NCBI GenBank assembly: GCA_030066685.1
Contig: JASJBF010000012.1
Location: 1 to 46,150, forward strand
Direction: 5' to 3'
Length of the DNA: 46,150 bases
Source: Kiloniellales bacterium
GTDB lineage: Bacteria > Pseudomonadota > Alphaproteobacteria > Kiloniellales > JAKSBE01
Of this stretch, positions 1 through 8,224 are shown one piece after another. The notes beneath the pieces were generated by a model that saw nothing but the letters and a program-made list of their open reading frames with translations, was not told the DNA's origin and did no database searches. The translations under genes were made by a program, and so were the position numbers. Positions within the stretch are counted from its first letter, which is position 1, and every line of letters begins with the position of its first letter.

Positions 1-21
1 TGGCTGATCCACACCGACTGA
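1..21 (+). CDS. C-terminal end of an unseen gene (partial)
   Basis: The first 21 bases read in frame as WLIHTD and a TGA stop. A strong hairpin begins 28 bases later, which is what one expects just after the 3' end of a gene. Too little is left to identify the product, and the frame is chosen only because of the stop and the hairpin behind it. Confidence 0.4.
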   Translation, partial: WLIHTD

Positions 22-49
22 GACGCCGGGCCGAGCCCGCGTCCTTCGA

Positions 50-78
50 GGGGCCGCCGTCAAGCGGACGGCGGCCCC
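50..78 (+). terminator. Perfect 12-bp hairpin, terminator-like
   Basis: Arms 50-61 and 67-78 are perfectly complementary (GGGGCCGCCGTC / GACGGCGGCCCC) around a 5-base loop AAGCG. There is no run of T after it, so it may act as an mRNA 3' stabiliser or a factor-assisted terminator rather than a classical intrinsic terminator. It sits right behind the truncated gene at the window edge. Confidence 0.5.
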
Positions 79-272
79 CACCCGGCGGAGACGGAACGCT
101 CGGCCCTGCCGGCTGAAGACCTGCTCTGTTCTCGCATTAGATTTTCTGACCTGCTTGATAGGGATTCGTCGTTTGCGCTGCGCGGCGACGCGCCGCATTT
201 CTTTTCCAAGACTGGACCTGCCGGCAATGCCAAGCCAAGGACAGGTCCAAGCTTCGGATGAGGAGATCTCAA

Positions 273-515
273 ATGAGTTATGCCAAGCCGCAGAGCTTTC
301 AGCCGGCCGGACGCGCGCCGGAGGGGACGCGGATCCGGCTCTATCTCGGCCTCTCGGCGATCCTCGCCCTGGCCGCCTGGGGCCTGGTGAGCGACCCGAA
401 GCTGCCGGACGCCCCCGAGCTGGCGGCGGATCGCGGGACCGCCGCGCCCGGTGCGGGCGCCGGGCAAGAGCCGGTCTTCGACGGCCGCGGCAAGTGGGGC
501 GGCTACGCCCGCTGA
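273..515 (+). CDS. Small single-pass membrane protein, unknown function
   Basis: 80-residue product starting MSYAKPQSF. An AGGAG motif at 261-265 lies 7 bases before the ATG at 273 and favours it over the in-frame ATG at 258, which lies before that motif. Residues about 27-46 (LYLGLSAILALAAWGL) form one hydrophobic segment, preceded by a basic stretch with RIR, so the N-terminus is probably cytoplasmic. The C-terminal part is Pro/Ala/Gly-rich and ends GKWGGYAR. No family is recognised. The codon use is GC-rich like the neighbours. A hairpin follows 1 base after the stop. It looks like a real gene because of the ribosome site, the membrane segment and the hairpin, but it could be lineage-specific. 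Confidence 0.6.
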   Translation: MSYAKPQSFQPAGRAPEGTRIRLYLGLSAILALAAWGLVSDPKLPDAPELAADRGTAAPGAGAGQEPVFDGRGKWGGYAR

Positions 516-516
516 C

Positions 517-536
517 CCGGGCCCCTTCGGGCTCGG
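517..536 (+). terminator. Hairpin after the small membrane protein gene
   Basis: Arms CCGGGCCC (517-524) and GGGCTCGG (529-536) pair with one G-U over the loop CTTC. It begins just after the TGA at 513-515. No T-tract follows, so the call is terminator-like only. Confidence 0.4.
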
Positions 537-693
537 CCGAAAGACCGACACCGCCCTCTGGCCAAAGGCCTGCCACCTGCGGTTGCCGGACCTCTTTCGT
601 CGGCTAGGCCGCCTTGGCAATCCCTGCTATACTTTCCTGCCAACCAAGCAATCAAGACTTGCAGTAGGAACGGAACGACGGGGAGGTCTTTCG

Positions 694-1302
694 ATGACTT
701 CAAGGGAAGCGCAGCGTAGCGCGCTGGTTGCTGCGCTCGCTCTGGTGTTCGCGCTGGTCGGCGCGGCCGGGCCGGCGCCCGCCTTCGACGACGACGATGA
801 CGACGACGACCGGCGCAGCGCCCGCAGCCGGATCAAGATCGATGCGCCGAGCGGGTCACTGCGCATCACCGGCGATCGCCTGGTGCTGGAGGCAGCAGAG
901 GACGAGCTGCGCCACAGGGGACCGGGCTACCGGACCAGCCTGATCGACGGCGAGTTGCGCGTCGACATCAACGACGGCCGGCTGGGCATCCGGGACGACG
1001 ACGACGGCGCAGCGCCGGTCACCGTCGACGTGTTCGATCTGGCAAACTTCGCCGCGTTCCCGATCGTCTGCGGCGACACCACCTACACCTTCGCCAGCGG
1101 CGAGTTGATCTTCACCCGGCGAGAGACCAGCGAACGGGACCGTCCGGCGCCCTTCCCGCCCGAGATCGACGACGCCTTTCCCGTCGCCACCCTGGTCGGC
1201 GAGATCATCGGCACGGCAATCAACCAGGACGGCGAGGTCTTCGACGTGACCGGGCTCGACAACGCCGACGAGGTCTTCGACGGGACGACTTCACCTCGGT
1301 GA
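694..1302 (+). CDS. Secreted Asp-rich protein, N-terminal part (apparently frameshifted)
   Basis: 202 residues as read. GGAGG at about 682-686 precedes the ATG at 694. Residues 1-30 form a Sec signal peptide (hydrophobic ALVAALALVFALVGAAG, then PAPAF), immediately followed by eight Asp residues and RR. The rest is acidic and beta-strand-like, with a second short Asp run (RDDDDGAAP). The reading frame ends with GTTSPR just as the -1 frame continues with a matching composition (FTSVTAVWLSFIDQDG) to a stop at 1517. A single missing base around 1282-1284 (GGG) would join them as FDG-DDFTSV. So this is probably the first part of one roughly 275-residue protein, broken by mutation or a sequence error. 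No known family is recognised. Extracytoplasmic location is inferred from the signal peptide. Confidence 0.65.
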   Translation: MTSREAQRSALVAALALVFALVGAAGPAPAFDDDDDDDDRRSARSRIKIDAPSGSLRITGDRLVLEAAEDELRHRGPGYRTSLIDGELRVDINDGRLGIRDDDDGAAPVTVDVFDLANFAAFPIVCGDTTYTFASGELIFTRRETSERDRPAPFPPEIDDAFPVATLVGEIIGTAINQDGEVFDVTGLDNADEVFDGTTSPR

Positions 1303-1517
1303 CGGCGGTCTGGCTGAGCTTCATCGATCAGGACGGCGTGGTGGTGGACCGCGCCGCCTTGAGCGGCCGCTTCAAGGCCGACGAAAAGAGCAGCGAGACC
1401 GTCGTGGTCGACCACGGCAACTGCGGGGCCGAGATCGTGCCCGGCGATATCCGGGTCGGGCCCTTCTTCATCTACCCTTACCCGGCGGATCAGGTGATCA
1501 AGATCCGGAGCTTCTGA
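1299..1517 (+). CDS. C-terminal part of the frameshifted secreted Asp-rich protein
   Basis: 72 residues if read from GTG at 1299, which overlaps the upstream TGA as GTGA. The frame is open further upstream, giving DDFTSVTAVWLSFIDQDG, which fits as a direct continuation of the preceding reading frame. Beta-rich sequence with one Cys (GNCGAE) and an aromatic stretch (PFFIYPYP). There is no own ribosome site or signal peptide, which argues against an independent gene. The GTGA overlap could still allow coupled translation, so a two-gene reading is not excluded. Confidence 0.5.
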   Translation: MTAVWLSFIDQDGVVVDRAALSGRFKADEKSSETVVVDHGNCGAEIVPGDIRVGPFFIYPYPADQVIKIRSF

Positions 1518-1545
1518 AGGCAGCGGCGGGACGGGAGATTCCCCT

Positions 1546-1570
1546 CACCCTCTCCCCTTGGCAGAGGGTG
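1546..1570. terminator. Hairpin between convergent genes
   Basis: CACCCTCT (1546-1553) and AGAGGGTG (1563-1570) are perfectly complementary around a 9-base loop. It lies between the ends of the Asp-rich protein (1517) and the TPR-like lipoprotein (1630, minus strand), so it could serve both directions. No T-tract is present. Confidence 0.4.
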
Positions 1571-1629
1571 GAAGCGGCGTCGGCCGCGAGCGGTTGAGGG
1601 ATGCAGCTGCGGTAGAGACCTGGAACCAC

Positions 1630-3210
1630 CTACTCCGTGGCGGCGAAGGTGGCGCCCTGGGGCGACCAGGGCGAGAAGCCATAGGGCGGCAGGTCCGGGC
1701 GCAGCTCGCGGCGCTGCCGGTCCTCGGCCCAATAGGGCCCCTCGGGCGGCAGGCAGCGGGCGACGTCGATCAGGGCCTCAATGCGAGCCTCGCGCGATTC
1801 CTCGCGCTTCGCCGTCTCGATCGCCTCGGCCGGCGCGCCCAGGCAGGCCTGCGCCTCGGCCAGGTTGTGCAGCGCCGGCGCGTAGCCGCGGCTGTCGGCG
1901 CTGGCCGTCTCCAGCAGCCCCCGATCACCGGACAGCAGCGCGAGGGCGGCCAGGGCCTCGGCGCGGCGGCCGGATTCGGCGATCCGCTTGGCCGACCTGG
2001 CCGCCGCGGCGGTATCGCCGCGGGCCGCCAGCAGGCCGGCCACGCCCTTGCTGACCTCGAAGCCGGTCTTGGCGCCCAGGCGGTGCGCGCGGAAGGGCAG
2101 CTGACGGACCAGGTCCTCGTCCTCGGCCACCGTGGCCAGGCCGTAGACCGCCGAGCCGCGCATGAAGGGCAAGGTGATCTCCTGGATCAGGTCCAGCGCC
2201 TCCTGGGTCCGGCCGTACCTGGCCAGGGCCGGGACGATCCCGGCCTGGGCCGCCTCGCGCCAGCTGGTCTTCTCGATCTGCTTGGCCAGTGCCAGGGCCT
2301 CGTCCAGCTGCCCGGCATCGGCCATGCGCGGCGCGATTCCGGCCAAGGCGGCGTCGCGCAGGGTGCTGGGCGCCTTCTCGGCCACGGCGACGGCCTCGGC
2401 GAAGAGCTCCGGCCGGCCGGCGACCGCGGCCACCCCCGCCAGGTTGGGGGCCAGGAAGTCCGACTTGCGGATCTTGCGCGCCGCCACCAGGGCCTCCTCG
2501 GTCCGACCCAGCCGCGCGAAGCTGAGCGCGATCCAGGAGAAGGCCGTTGTCCGGGATTCTAGGTGGTCGCGGCCCTTGCCGCTCAGCTTCTGGACCGCGC
2601 CCAGACCGAGCTTGATCTCGCCGCCCTCGGCCTGCAGCCGGATGACGTGGGCCACGGCCAGGGCCTTGTACTCGCTGACCGGGATCCTGCCGGCGACCGC
2701 GAGGCCGGCCTGGAACTCGCCGCGCTGGGCCAGGGCCTCGACCACCTTGGCCAGGGCCGAGGAGCGCTCGGTGATCCAGGGGATCTTGCCCGCCGTCTTG
2801 ACCGCCTCCTGGGCCAGGCCGAGCTCGCCCTGGCGCCGCGCGATGATGCTGAAGGCCCGGCCGGTGCCCATCGGCCGGCTGGCGGCCAGGGCCTTGGCCT
2901 CCTTCAGAAGCTCAGGCTTCGACCAGGCCGCGCCGAGTGCGGCGAGCTGGCTGCTCGCCTCGGCATCGGTCCTGTCGACCTCGGCCAGGGCCAGAGCCAG
3001 GACGCAGTCCTTGTCCGGCCGCGCGGCACAGTCGCCGGAGGCCGGGCCGGGTGCCGGTGCCGCCACGGCGACGGCCGTGGCCCCGGGCGCGCTGGTCGGG
3101 GTCGCGGACGCGGTCTCGGCAGGCTCCGAGTCCAGGACCTCGCAACCCATCAAAACCAGACCCGCCAGCGGTACCAGGACACAGGCCGGGACACAGAACA
3201 ACCGTCTCAT
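1630..3210 (-). CDS. Lipoprotein with TPR-like helical repeats
   Basis: 526 residues. The start is the ATG at 3210 (MRRLFCVPAC) because GGAGG lies 9 bases before it; an upstream in-frame GTG at 3231 lacks such a site. The N-terminus is a lipoprotein signal with lipobox LMGC, followed by a Ser/Ala/Pro-rich linker. From about residue 75 to the end the protein consists of Ala/Leu-rich helix pairs of about 33-36 residues with recurrent patterns such as LARLGRTEEAL, LARYGRTQEAL and LAARGDTAAAA, typical of TPR/Sel1-type solenoids. It would sit in the periplasm anchored to a membrane and act as a protein-binding scaffold; the partner is unknown. The C-terminal 40 residues are Pro-rich and unrelated to the repeats. 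It is divergent from the methyltransferase gene, with 141 bases between the starts. Confidence 0.75.
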   Translation of the reverse strand: MRRLFCVPACVLVPLAGLVLMGCEVLDSEPAETASATPTSAPGATAVAVAAPAPGPASGDCAARPDKDCVLALALAEVDRTDAEASSQLAALGAAWSKPELLKEAKALAASRPMGTGRAFSIIARRQGELGLAQEAVKTAGKIPWITERSSALAKVVEALAQRGEFQAGLAVAGRIPVSEYKALAVAHVIRLQAEGGEIKLGLGAVQKLSGKGRDHLESRTTAFSWIALSFARLGRTEEALVAARKIRKSDFLAPNLAGVAAVAGRPELFAEAVAVAEKAPSTLRDAALAGIAPRMADAGQLDEALALAKQIEKTSWREAAQAGIVPALARYGRTQEALDLIQEITLPFMRGSAVYGLATVAEDEDLVRQLPFRAHRLGAKTGFEVSKGVAGLLAARGDTAAAARSAKRIAESGRRAEALAALALLSGDRGLLETASADSRGYAPALHNLAEAQACLGAPAEAIETAKREESREARIEALIDVARCLPPEGPYWAEDRQRRELRPDLPPYGFSPWSPQGATFAATE

Positions 3211-3351
3211 GACTCGAAACCTCCGAAACACTTGCCTATCCAGTCTGCGCCAGCCGGCGCCAAAGCAAAAGAGCCCGTGCTTCCAAGCCGGGCGGCACTA
3301 TGCTATGAGCAGCGCCCTTTTCACTCCCAGCGGCTCTCGAAAGGCCGGCCG

Positions 3352-4416
<1,065 letters not shown>

Positions 4417-4505
4417 CGGCGGGCGCCCCGCGGCGCATTGGCCGCAAGTCAGCCGCCAGGCGCCGACAGAAGCTAGACCTTCCTGCCTTGCCCGCCACCA
4501 CGACC

Positions 4506-5225
4506 TCAGAGCCCGTCCAACAGCGCCTCCAGCTCGGCGGCGCCGTCGATCACGTGATCGGCGGCCGCGGCCAGAGCGGCCGGGTCGCCGGTGCCGGAGC
4601 GGACGCCGATCAGGAGGCCGGCGCCGGCGGCGCGGCCCATCTCCAGGTCGTGGAGGTTGTCGCCGACCACCGCGACCTCGGCAGCGGCCAGGCCGGTGGC
4701 GCGGCAGAAGGCCTCGGCCATGCCAGGCGCCGGCTTGGCGCCGTGGCCGCTGTCGTAGCCGGCCAGGAAGTCGAGCGCGGCGAGGCCGCCGAGCCGCTCC
4801 AGGCCGCGCCGGGCGCCGAGCGCGCTGTCGTTGGTCGCCACGCCGAGCGCGAGCCCCCTGCCCTTCAGCCGTTGGAAGAGCGCGGCCACGTCCAGCAAAG
4901 GGACCGTGAGCTCGGGGCTGGTCGAATCGAAGAAGCGGTCGACCTCCGCGGCCAGCGCCGCCTCCTCCCAGGCCGGCAGGTGGTCGATCCAGGCGGCCGC
5001 CACCTCCAGCGAGGTCCCGGCGGCCAGGATGGTGCCGGGCCGCAAGGATCCGGTCTCGCCGTCGTAGCCGCCGGCGGCGAGCAGGCGCGCCTCCAGCGCC
5101 AGGTCCCCGCCGGCCATCGCCGCCGCCAGGCGGCGGTTGACCGGGTCCCAGGTCGCCTCGAAGTCGATCAGGACCCCGTCCTTGTCGAAGAGGACGCCGC
5201 GGATCCGCCCGGGGGCTGCCGTCAC
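4506..5225 (-). CDS. HAD-family phosphatase (phosphoglycolate phosphatase-like)
   Basis: 239 residues. All HAD motifs are visible: motif I VLFDKDGVLIDF with nucleophile Asp and acid Asp, motif II GVATND, motif III Lys in GAKPAPGM, and motif IV VVGDNLHDLEMGRAAG. An alpha-helical cap lies between motifs I and II, as in the Gph/PGP type. The start is taken as GTG at 5225, 10 bases after the end of the preceding gene on the same strand; the frame stays open further upstream inside that gene. It is the last gene of the choline-transport transcription unit. The substrate cannot be read from sequence. Given the context a phosphorylated choline or osmolyte derivative is possible, but this is inference only. 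Confidence 0.75.
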   Translation of the reverse strand: MTAAPGRIRGVLFDKDGVLIDFEATWDPVNRRLAAAMAGGDLALEARLLAAGGYDGETGSLRPGTILAAGTSLEVAAAWIDHLPAWEEAALAAEVDRFFDSTSPELTVPLLDVAALFQRLKGRGLALGVATNDSALGARRGLERLGGLAALDFLAGYDSGHGAKPAPGMAEAFCRATGLAAAEVAVVGDNLHDLEMGRAAGAGLLIGVRSGTGDPAALAAAADHVIDGAAELEALLDGL

Positions 5226-5235
5226 TGTCTGCCCG

Positions 5236-6051
5236 TCACTTCTTGAAGGCGGAGAGGTCCCGCGGAAGGCCGGACTCCACCACGATGCGCTCGTACTTGC
5301 CGGTCGCCACCGCCGCCGCGATGGCGTGCTCGATGGCGTGGTGGATGTTCGAGCCCTTTTCACGCACCGCGAAGCCGACCTCGCGCTCGGCCCGGAACAC
5401 GCCCTCGACCAGCATCATGCGGCTTTCGGGATCGCGGGTGGTGGCGATCGCGCTGACCGTGTGCACGAAGTAGGCGGCGGCGTGGCCCATGGAAACCGGA
5501 ATGTGGGTGTGGCGGTGGTTGGGGAAGGAATGGATGCGCATCTTGCTCCGCCCGGCGGCCTGGAGCTCGTCGCTGAGCGCCTGGGCGAAGACCTCGGCCG
5601 AGGTGCCGCCGGTCACCGCGACCGTCCGTCCGCCCAGGTCATCGGCGCCGTTGATGCGGAAGGGGTTGCCCTTGAGAATCAGCATGTGGTTGCCGACCGC
5701 GAGATAGGGCAGCAGGACCAGGCCCTCGGCCTGGGCCTTCTGCTTGAGCGGCAGGGTGTTGATGGCATCGACCTCGCCGGCCTCGAGGGCGGCCCGCAGC
5801 TTGGCCCGTGGCAGCTGTTTGATCTCGAGCTCCAGGCCGTGGGCGGCCGCGACCGCGCGCGCCATCTCGACCTCGAAGCCCTTGACCTCGCCGCCCTGGC
5901 GGTAGGCGAAGGGCCGGCCCGAGAGGCCGAGGCCGACGGTGAGGGTACCCTTGGTGACCAGCTCCTCGTCCAGCCGCACGTAGTGCGCCGCCGCCCCGCC
6001 GGCGAGGCAGAGCAGAAACGCGAGCAGGCAGAAAACGCGGCTAGTCCGCAT
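5236..6051 (-). CDS. Periplasmic solute-binding protein, family 3 type
   Basis: 271 residues. Signal peptide MRTSRVFCLLAFLLCLAGGAAA, then a bilobed amino-acid-type binding domain beginning TKGTLTVGLGLSGRPF with the typical VKGFEVEMARAVA segment. The start at 6051 is preceded by GGAGGAGG, and the gene begins 11 bases inside the end of the ATPase gene, so it is translationally coupled to choV. It is a second binding protein in an operon that already has ChoX at its head. Family 3 proteins usually bind amino acids or opines; some act as sensors. It has no permease of its own here, so it may feed ChoWV with another ligand. The ligand is unknown. Confidence 0.75.
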   Translation of the reverse strand: MRTSRVFCLLAFLLCLAGGAAAHYVRLDEELVTKGTLTVGLGLSGRPFAYRQGGEVKGFEVEMARAVAAAHGLELEIKQLPRAKLRAALEAGEVDAINTLPLKQKAQAEGLVLLPYLAVGNHMLILKGNPFRINGADDLGGRTVAVTGGTSAEVFAQALSDELQAAGRSKMRIHSFPNHRHTHIPVSMGHAAAYFVHTVSAIATTRDPESRMMLVEGVFRAEREVGFAVREKGSNIHHAIEHAIAAAVATGKYERIVVESGLPRDLSAFKK

Positions 6052-7264
6052 CGGTGGCCTCCTCCCCGATGGTCTTGGCCGGCGCCAGGGCGGCCTGGCG
6101 CAGGATACCCTTATAGATCTCGTCATCGCCGCAGACCCCGACAAGGCGGCCGTTCTCCAAAAGGGCCACGGGATGGCCGCTGGCCTGGCGCAGCTCGATC
6201 GCCCTGCGCAGGGTCATCTCGGTCGAGGCGGTGATCAGCGCCGCGTCGCGCCAGGCCTCGGGGTCCTGGTCGGGCGCGTAGGCGAGCAGGCGGCCGGCCC
6301 GGCCGTCGAGGCTGACGGCGCTGGGCGCGCCGGCGCCGTCGAGCTCGACCCGGAAGCGCCCCTCGCGGTCCAGCAGGACGGCCTCGCCTTCGCGCCGCAG
6401 CGCCGCCAGGGGCGTCATCAGCGAGGCGCCGCGCAGTACGTCGAGCGGGTTCATGTGGGCGACGAACTCGGCGACGTAGTCGTTGGCCGGATCGAGCACG
6501 ATCTGCTCCGGCCGGCCGACCTGGACGATGCGGCCGCCCTCCATGATCGCGATGTCGCTGCCCAGCTTCAGGGCCTCGTCCAGGTCGTGGCTGACGAAGA
6601 TGATGGTTTTCTTCAGGCGGCGCTGCAGCTCCAGCAGCTCGTCCTGGAGGTGGGTGCGGATCAGCGGGTCGAGTGCCGAGAAGGGCTCGTCCATCAGCAG
6701 GATGTCGGCGTCGGTGGCGAAGGCCCGGGCCAGGCCGACCCGCTGCTGCATCCCGCCGGAAAGCTCGTGGGCGTACTTGTCCTTCCACTGCGCCAGGCCG
6801 ACCAGCTCGAGCTTCTCCGCCACGATGGCACGGCGCTCCTCCCGCGCCATGCCGCGCAGCTCCAGGCCGAGCCCGACATTTTCTTCCACGGTGCGCCAAG
6901 GAAGCAACGCAAACTGCTGAAACACCATGGCGATGCGGTCGGTCCGCAGGCGGCGCAGGGTGGCAGCGTCGCAGCGCGCGACGTCGATCATCTCTTCCCC
7001 GTCGCGGACCAGGACCTGGCCCCGGGTCACCGGGTTCAGGCCGTTGACCGCGCGCAGCAGGGTCGACTTGCCGGAGCCGGAGAGCCCCATGAGGACGCAG
7101 ATCTCGCCTTCGTCTATCTCCAGGCTGGCGCCCGCGACGCCGAGGACACAGTCGGTCGCCTCCAGGATCTCGTCGCGCGAGCGGCCCTGGTCGAGCAGCG
7201 GCAGGGCCCGCTCGGCGTCTTTGCCGAAGACGATGTCGACGTCGACGAAGGCGACGATCGCCAT
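6041..7264 (-). CDS. choV: Choline ABC transporter ATP-binding protein
   Basis: 407 residues. Energises choline uptake at the inner membrane. Walker A GLSGSGKST, Q-loop MVFQQFALLPWRTV, signature LSGGMQQR, Walker B ILLMDEP and the switch His in FVSHD are all present and intact. The N-terminal 40 residues (ALPLLDQGRSRDEILEATDCVLGV) are typical of the ChoV/ProV branch. The C-terminal third, about residues 275-395, is a degenerate CBS-like region with LENGRLVGVCGDDEI; in relatives this part regulates by ionic strength, but that is not shown here. It starts 3 bases after the choW stop and overlaps the next gene by 11 bases, so the genes form one unit. Confidence 0.88.
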   Translation of the reverse strand: MAIVAFVDVDIVFGKDAERALPLLDQGRSRDEILEATDCVLGVAGASLEIDEGEICVLMGLSGSGKSTLLRAVNGLNPVTRGQVLVRDGEEMIDVARCDAATLRRLRTDRIAMVFQQFALLPWRTVEENVGLGLELRGMAREERRAIVAEKLELVGLAQWKDKYAHELSGGMQQRVGLARAFATDADILLMDEPFSALDPLIRTHLQDELLELQRRLKKTIIFVSHDLDEALKLGSDIAIMEGGRIVQVGRPEQIVLDPANDYVAEFVAHMNPLDVLRGASLMTPLAALRREGEAVLLDREGRFRVELDGAGAPSAVSLDGRAGRLLAYAPDQDPEAWRDAALITASTEMTLRRAIELRQASGHPVALLENGRLVGVCGDDEIYKGILRQAALAPAKTIGEEATDAD

Positions 7265-7267
7265 GCC

Positions 7268-8128
7268 TCAGCCTCCCCGGGCCTTGCGCTCCGGCTGCTT
7301 GCAGATGCGGTCCAGCAGGATCGCCAGGATCACGATCGCCAGGCCGGATTCGATGCCCATGTCGGGCTTGAACTGCTGCAGGCCGCGCACGACGTAGGTG
7401 CCCAGGCCGCCGGCGCCGACGAAGGCGGCGATCACGACCATCGAGAGGGACAGCATGATCGCCTGGGTGAAGCCGGCCATGATGGTCGGCATGGCGTGGG
7501 GCAGCTCGACCTTCCACAGCAACTGCTGCTTGGTCGCGCCGAAGGACTCGGCGGCCTCGGTCAGCTGCTTGGGGGTCGAGGAGACGCCCAGGTAGGTCAG
7601 GCGGATCGGCGCCGGAATCGCGAAGACCACGGTCGAGATCAAGCCCGGCACGACGCCCAGCCCGAAGAGCACCACGGTGGGGATCAGGTAGACGAAGGGC
7701 GGCAGGGTCTGCATCAGGTCCAGGACCGGCCGGATCGCCGTGTAGAGCCAGGGCCGATGCGCGGCCGCGATCCCGATCGGGACTCCGAGCAGCATGCAGA
7801 GGAAGGTCGCCACCCCGACCAGCGCCAGGGTGTTGATCGTCGGCTCCCAATAGCCCTGGTTGATGATGAAGAGCAAGGAGACCACGACCCCGCCGACCAG
7901 CCACCAGGAGCGCTGCAGCCAATAGGCCAGGCCCGCAATGATCGCGATCAGGACCAGGGGCGGAAACCACAGCAGCCCGTCGGTCAGGCCGTCGATCATG
8001 GCTTCCATGGCTTGGGACACGAGGTCGAAGGCGGTCGCGAAGTTGGTGGTCAGGAGATCGATGAAATCCTTGCCCCAAAGGCCCACGGGGATCTTCAAGG
8101 CCTCGATCTGCTCCGTCAGCGAGTCCAT
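7268..8128 (-). CDS. choW: Choline ABC transporter permease
   Basis: 286 residues. Inner-membrane channel of the choline importer, family of ProW/OpuAB. About six to seven hydrophobic segments are visible (for example LLWFPPLVLIAIIAGLAY, WWLVGGVVVSLLFII, INTLALVGVATFLCMLLGV, AIMLSLSMVVIAAFVGAGG), and the EAA loop is EAAESFGATKQQLLWKVELP, which docks to ChoV. The ATG at 8128 is chosen because GGGAAGG lies just upstream; an in-frame ATG at 8146 precedes that site. It is the second gene of choXWV; 96 bases containing a hairpin separate it from choX, and 3 bases separate it from choV. Confidence 0.88.
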   Translation of the reverse strand: MDSLTEQIEALKIPVGLWGKDFIDLLTTNFATAFDLVSQAMEAMIDGLTDGLLWFPPLVLIAIIAGLAYWLQRSWWLVGGVVVSLLFIINQGYWEPTINTLALVGVATFLCMLLGVPIGIAAAHRPWLYTAIRPVLDLMQTLPPFVYLIPTVVLFGLGVVPGLISTVVFAIPAPIRLTYLGVSSTPKQLTEAAESFGATKQQLLWKVELPHAMPTIMAGFTQAIMLSLSMVVIAAFVGAGGLGTYVVRGLQQFKPDMGIESGLAIVILAILLDRICKQPERKARGG

Positions 8129-8162
8129 GGGCGCCTTCCCTTCCATCGGCCCGAATGCAAGA

Positions 8163-8192
8163 GGCGGCCGGTCCCGAGGGGAGCCGACCGCC
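8163..8192 (-). other. Hairpin between choX and choW
   Basis: GGCGGCCGG (8163-8171) and CCGACCGCC (8184-8192) form a 9-bp stem with one mispair that becomes G-U in the minus-strand RNA. It sits in the 96-base gap directly 3' of choX. Such hairpins commonly protect or terminate part of the transcript so that the binding protein is made in excess; that role is inferred from position. Confidence 0.45.
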
Positions 8193-8224
8193 CGGTCTTT
8201 CGTGAGTCCACTGCTGGCGCCGGC

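Noticed and set aside
1558-2562. Long open frame on the plus strand opposite the TPR-like lipoprotein gene
   Set aside because: Composition is the Gly/Arg/Gln-rich type of antisense frames in GC-rich DNA, with no family similarity or ribosome site; the minus-strand protein has a clear lipobox and repeats.
4419-4431. GCGGG-CGC-CCCGC hairpin after the methyltransferase gene
   Set aside because: Only a 5-bp stem with a 3-base loop and no T-tract; expected by chance at this GC content.
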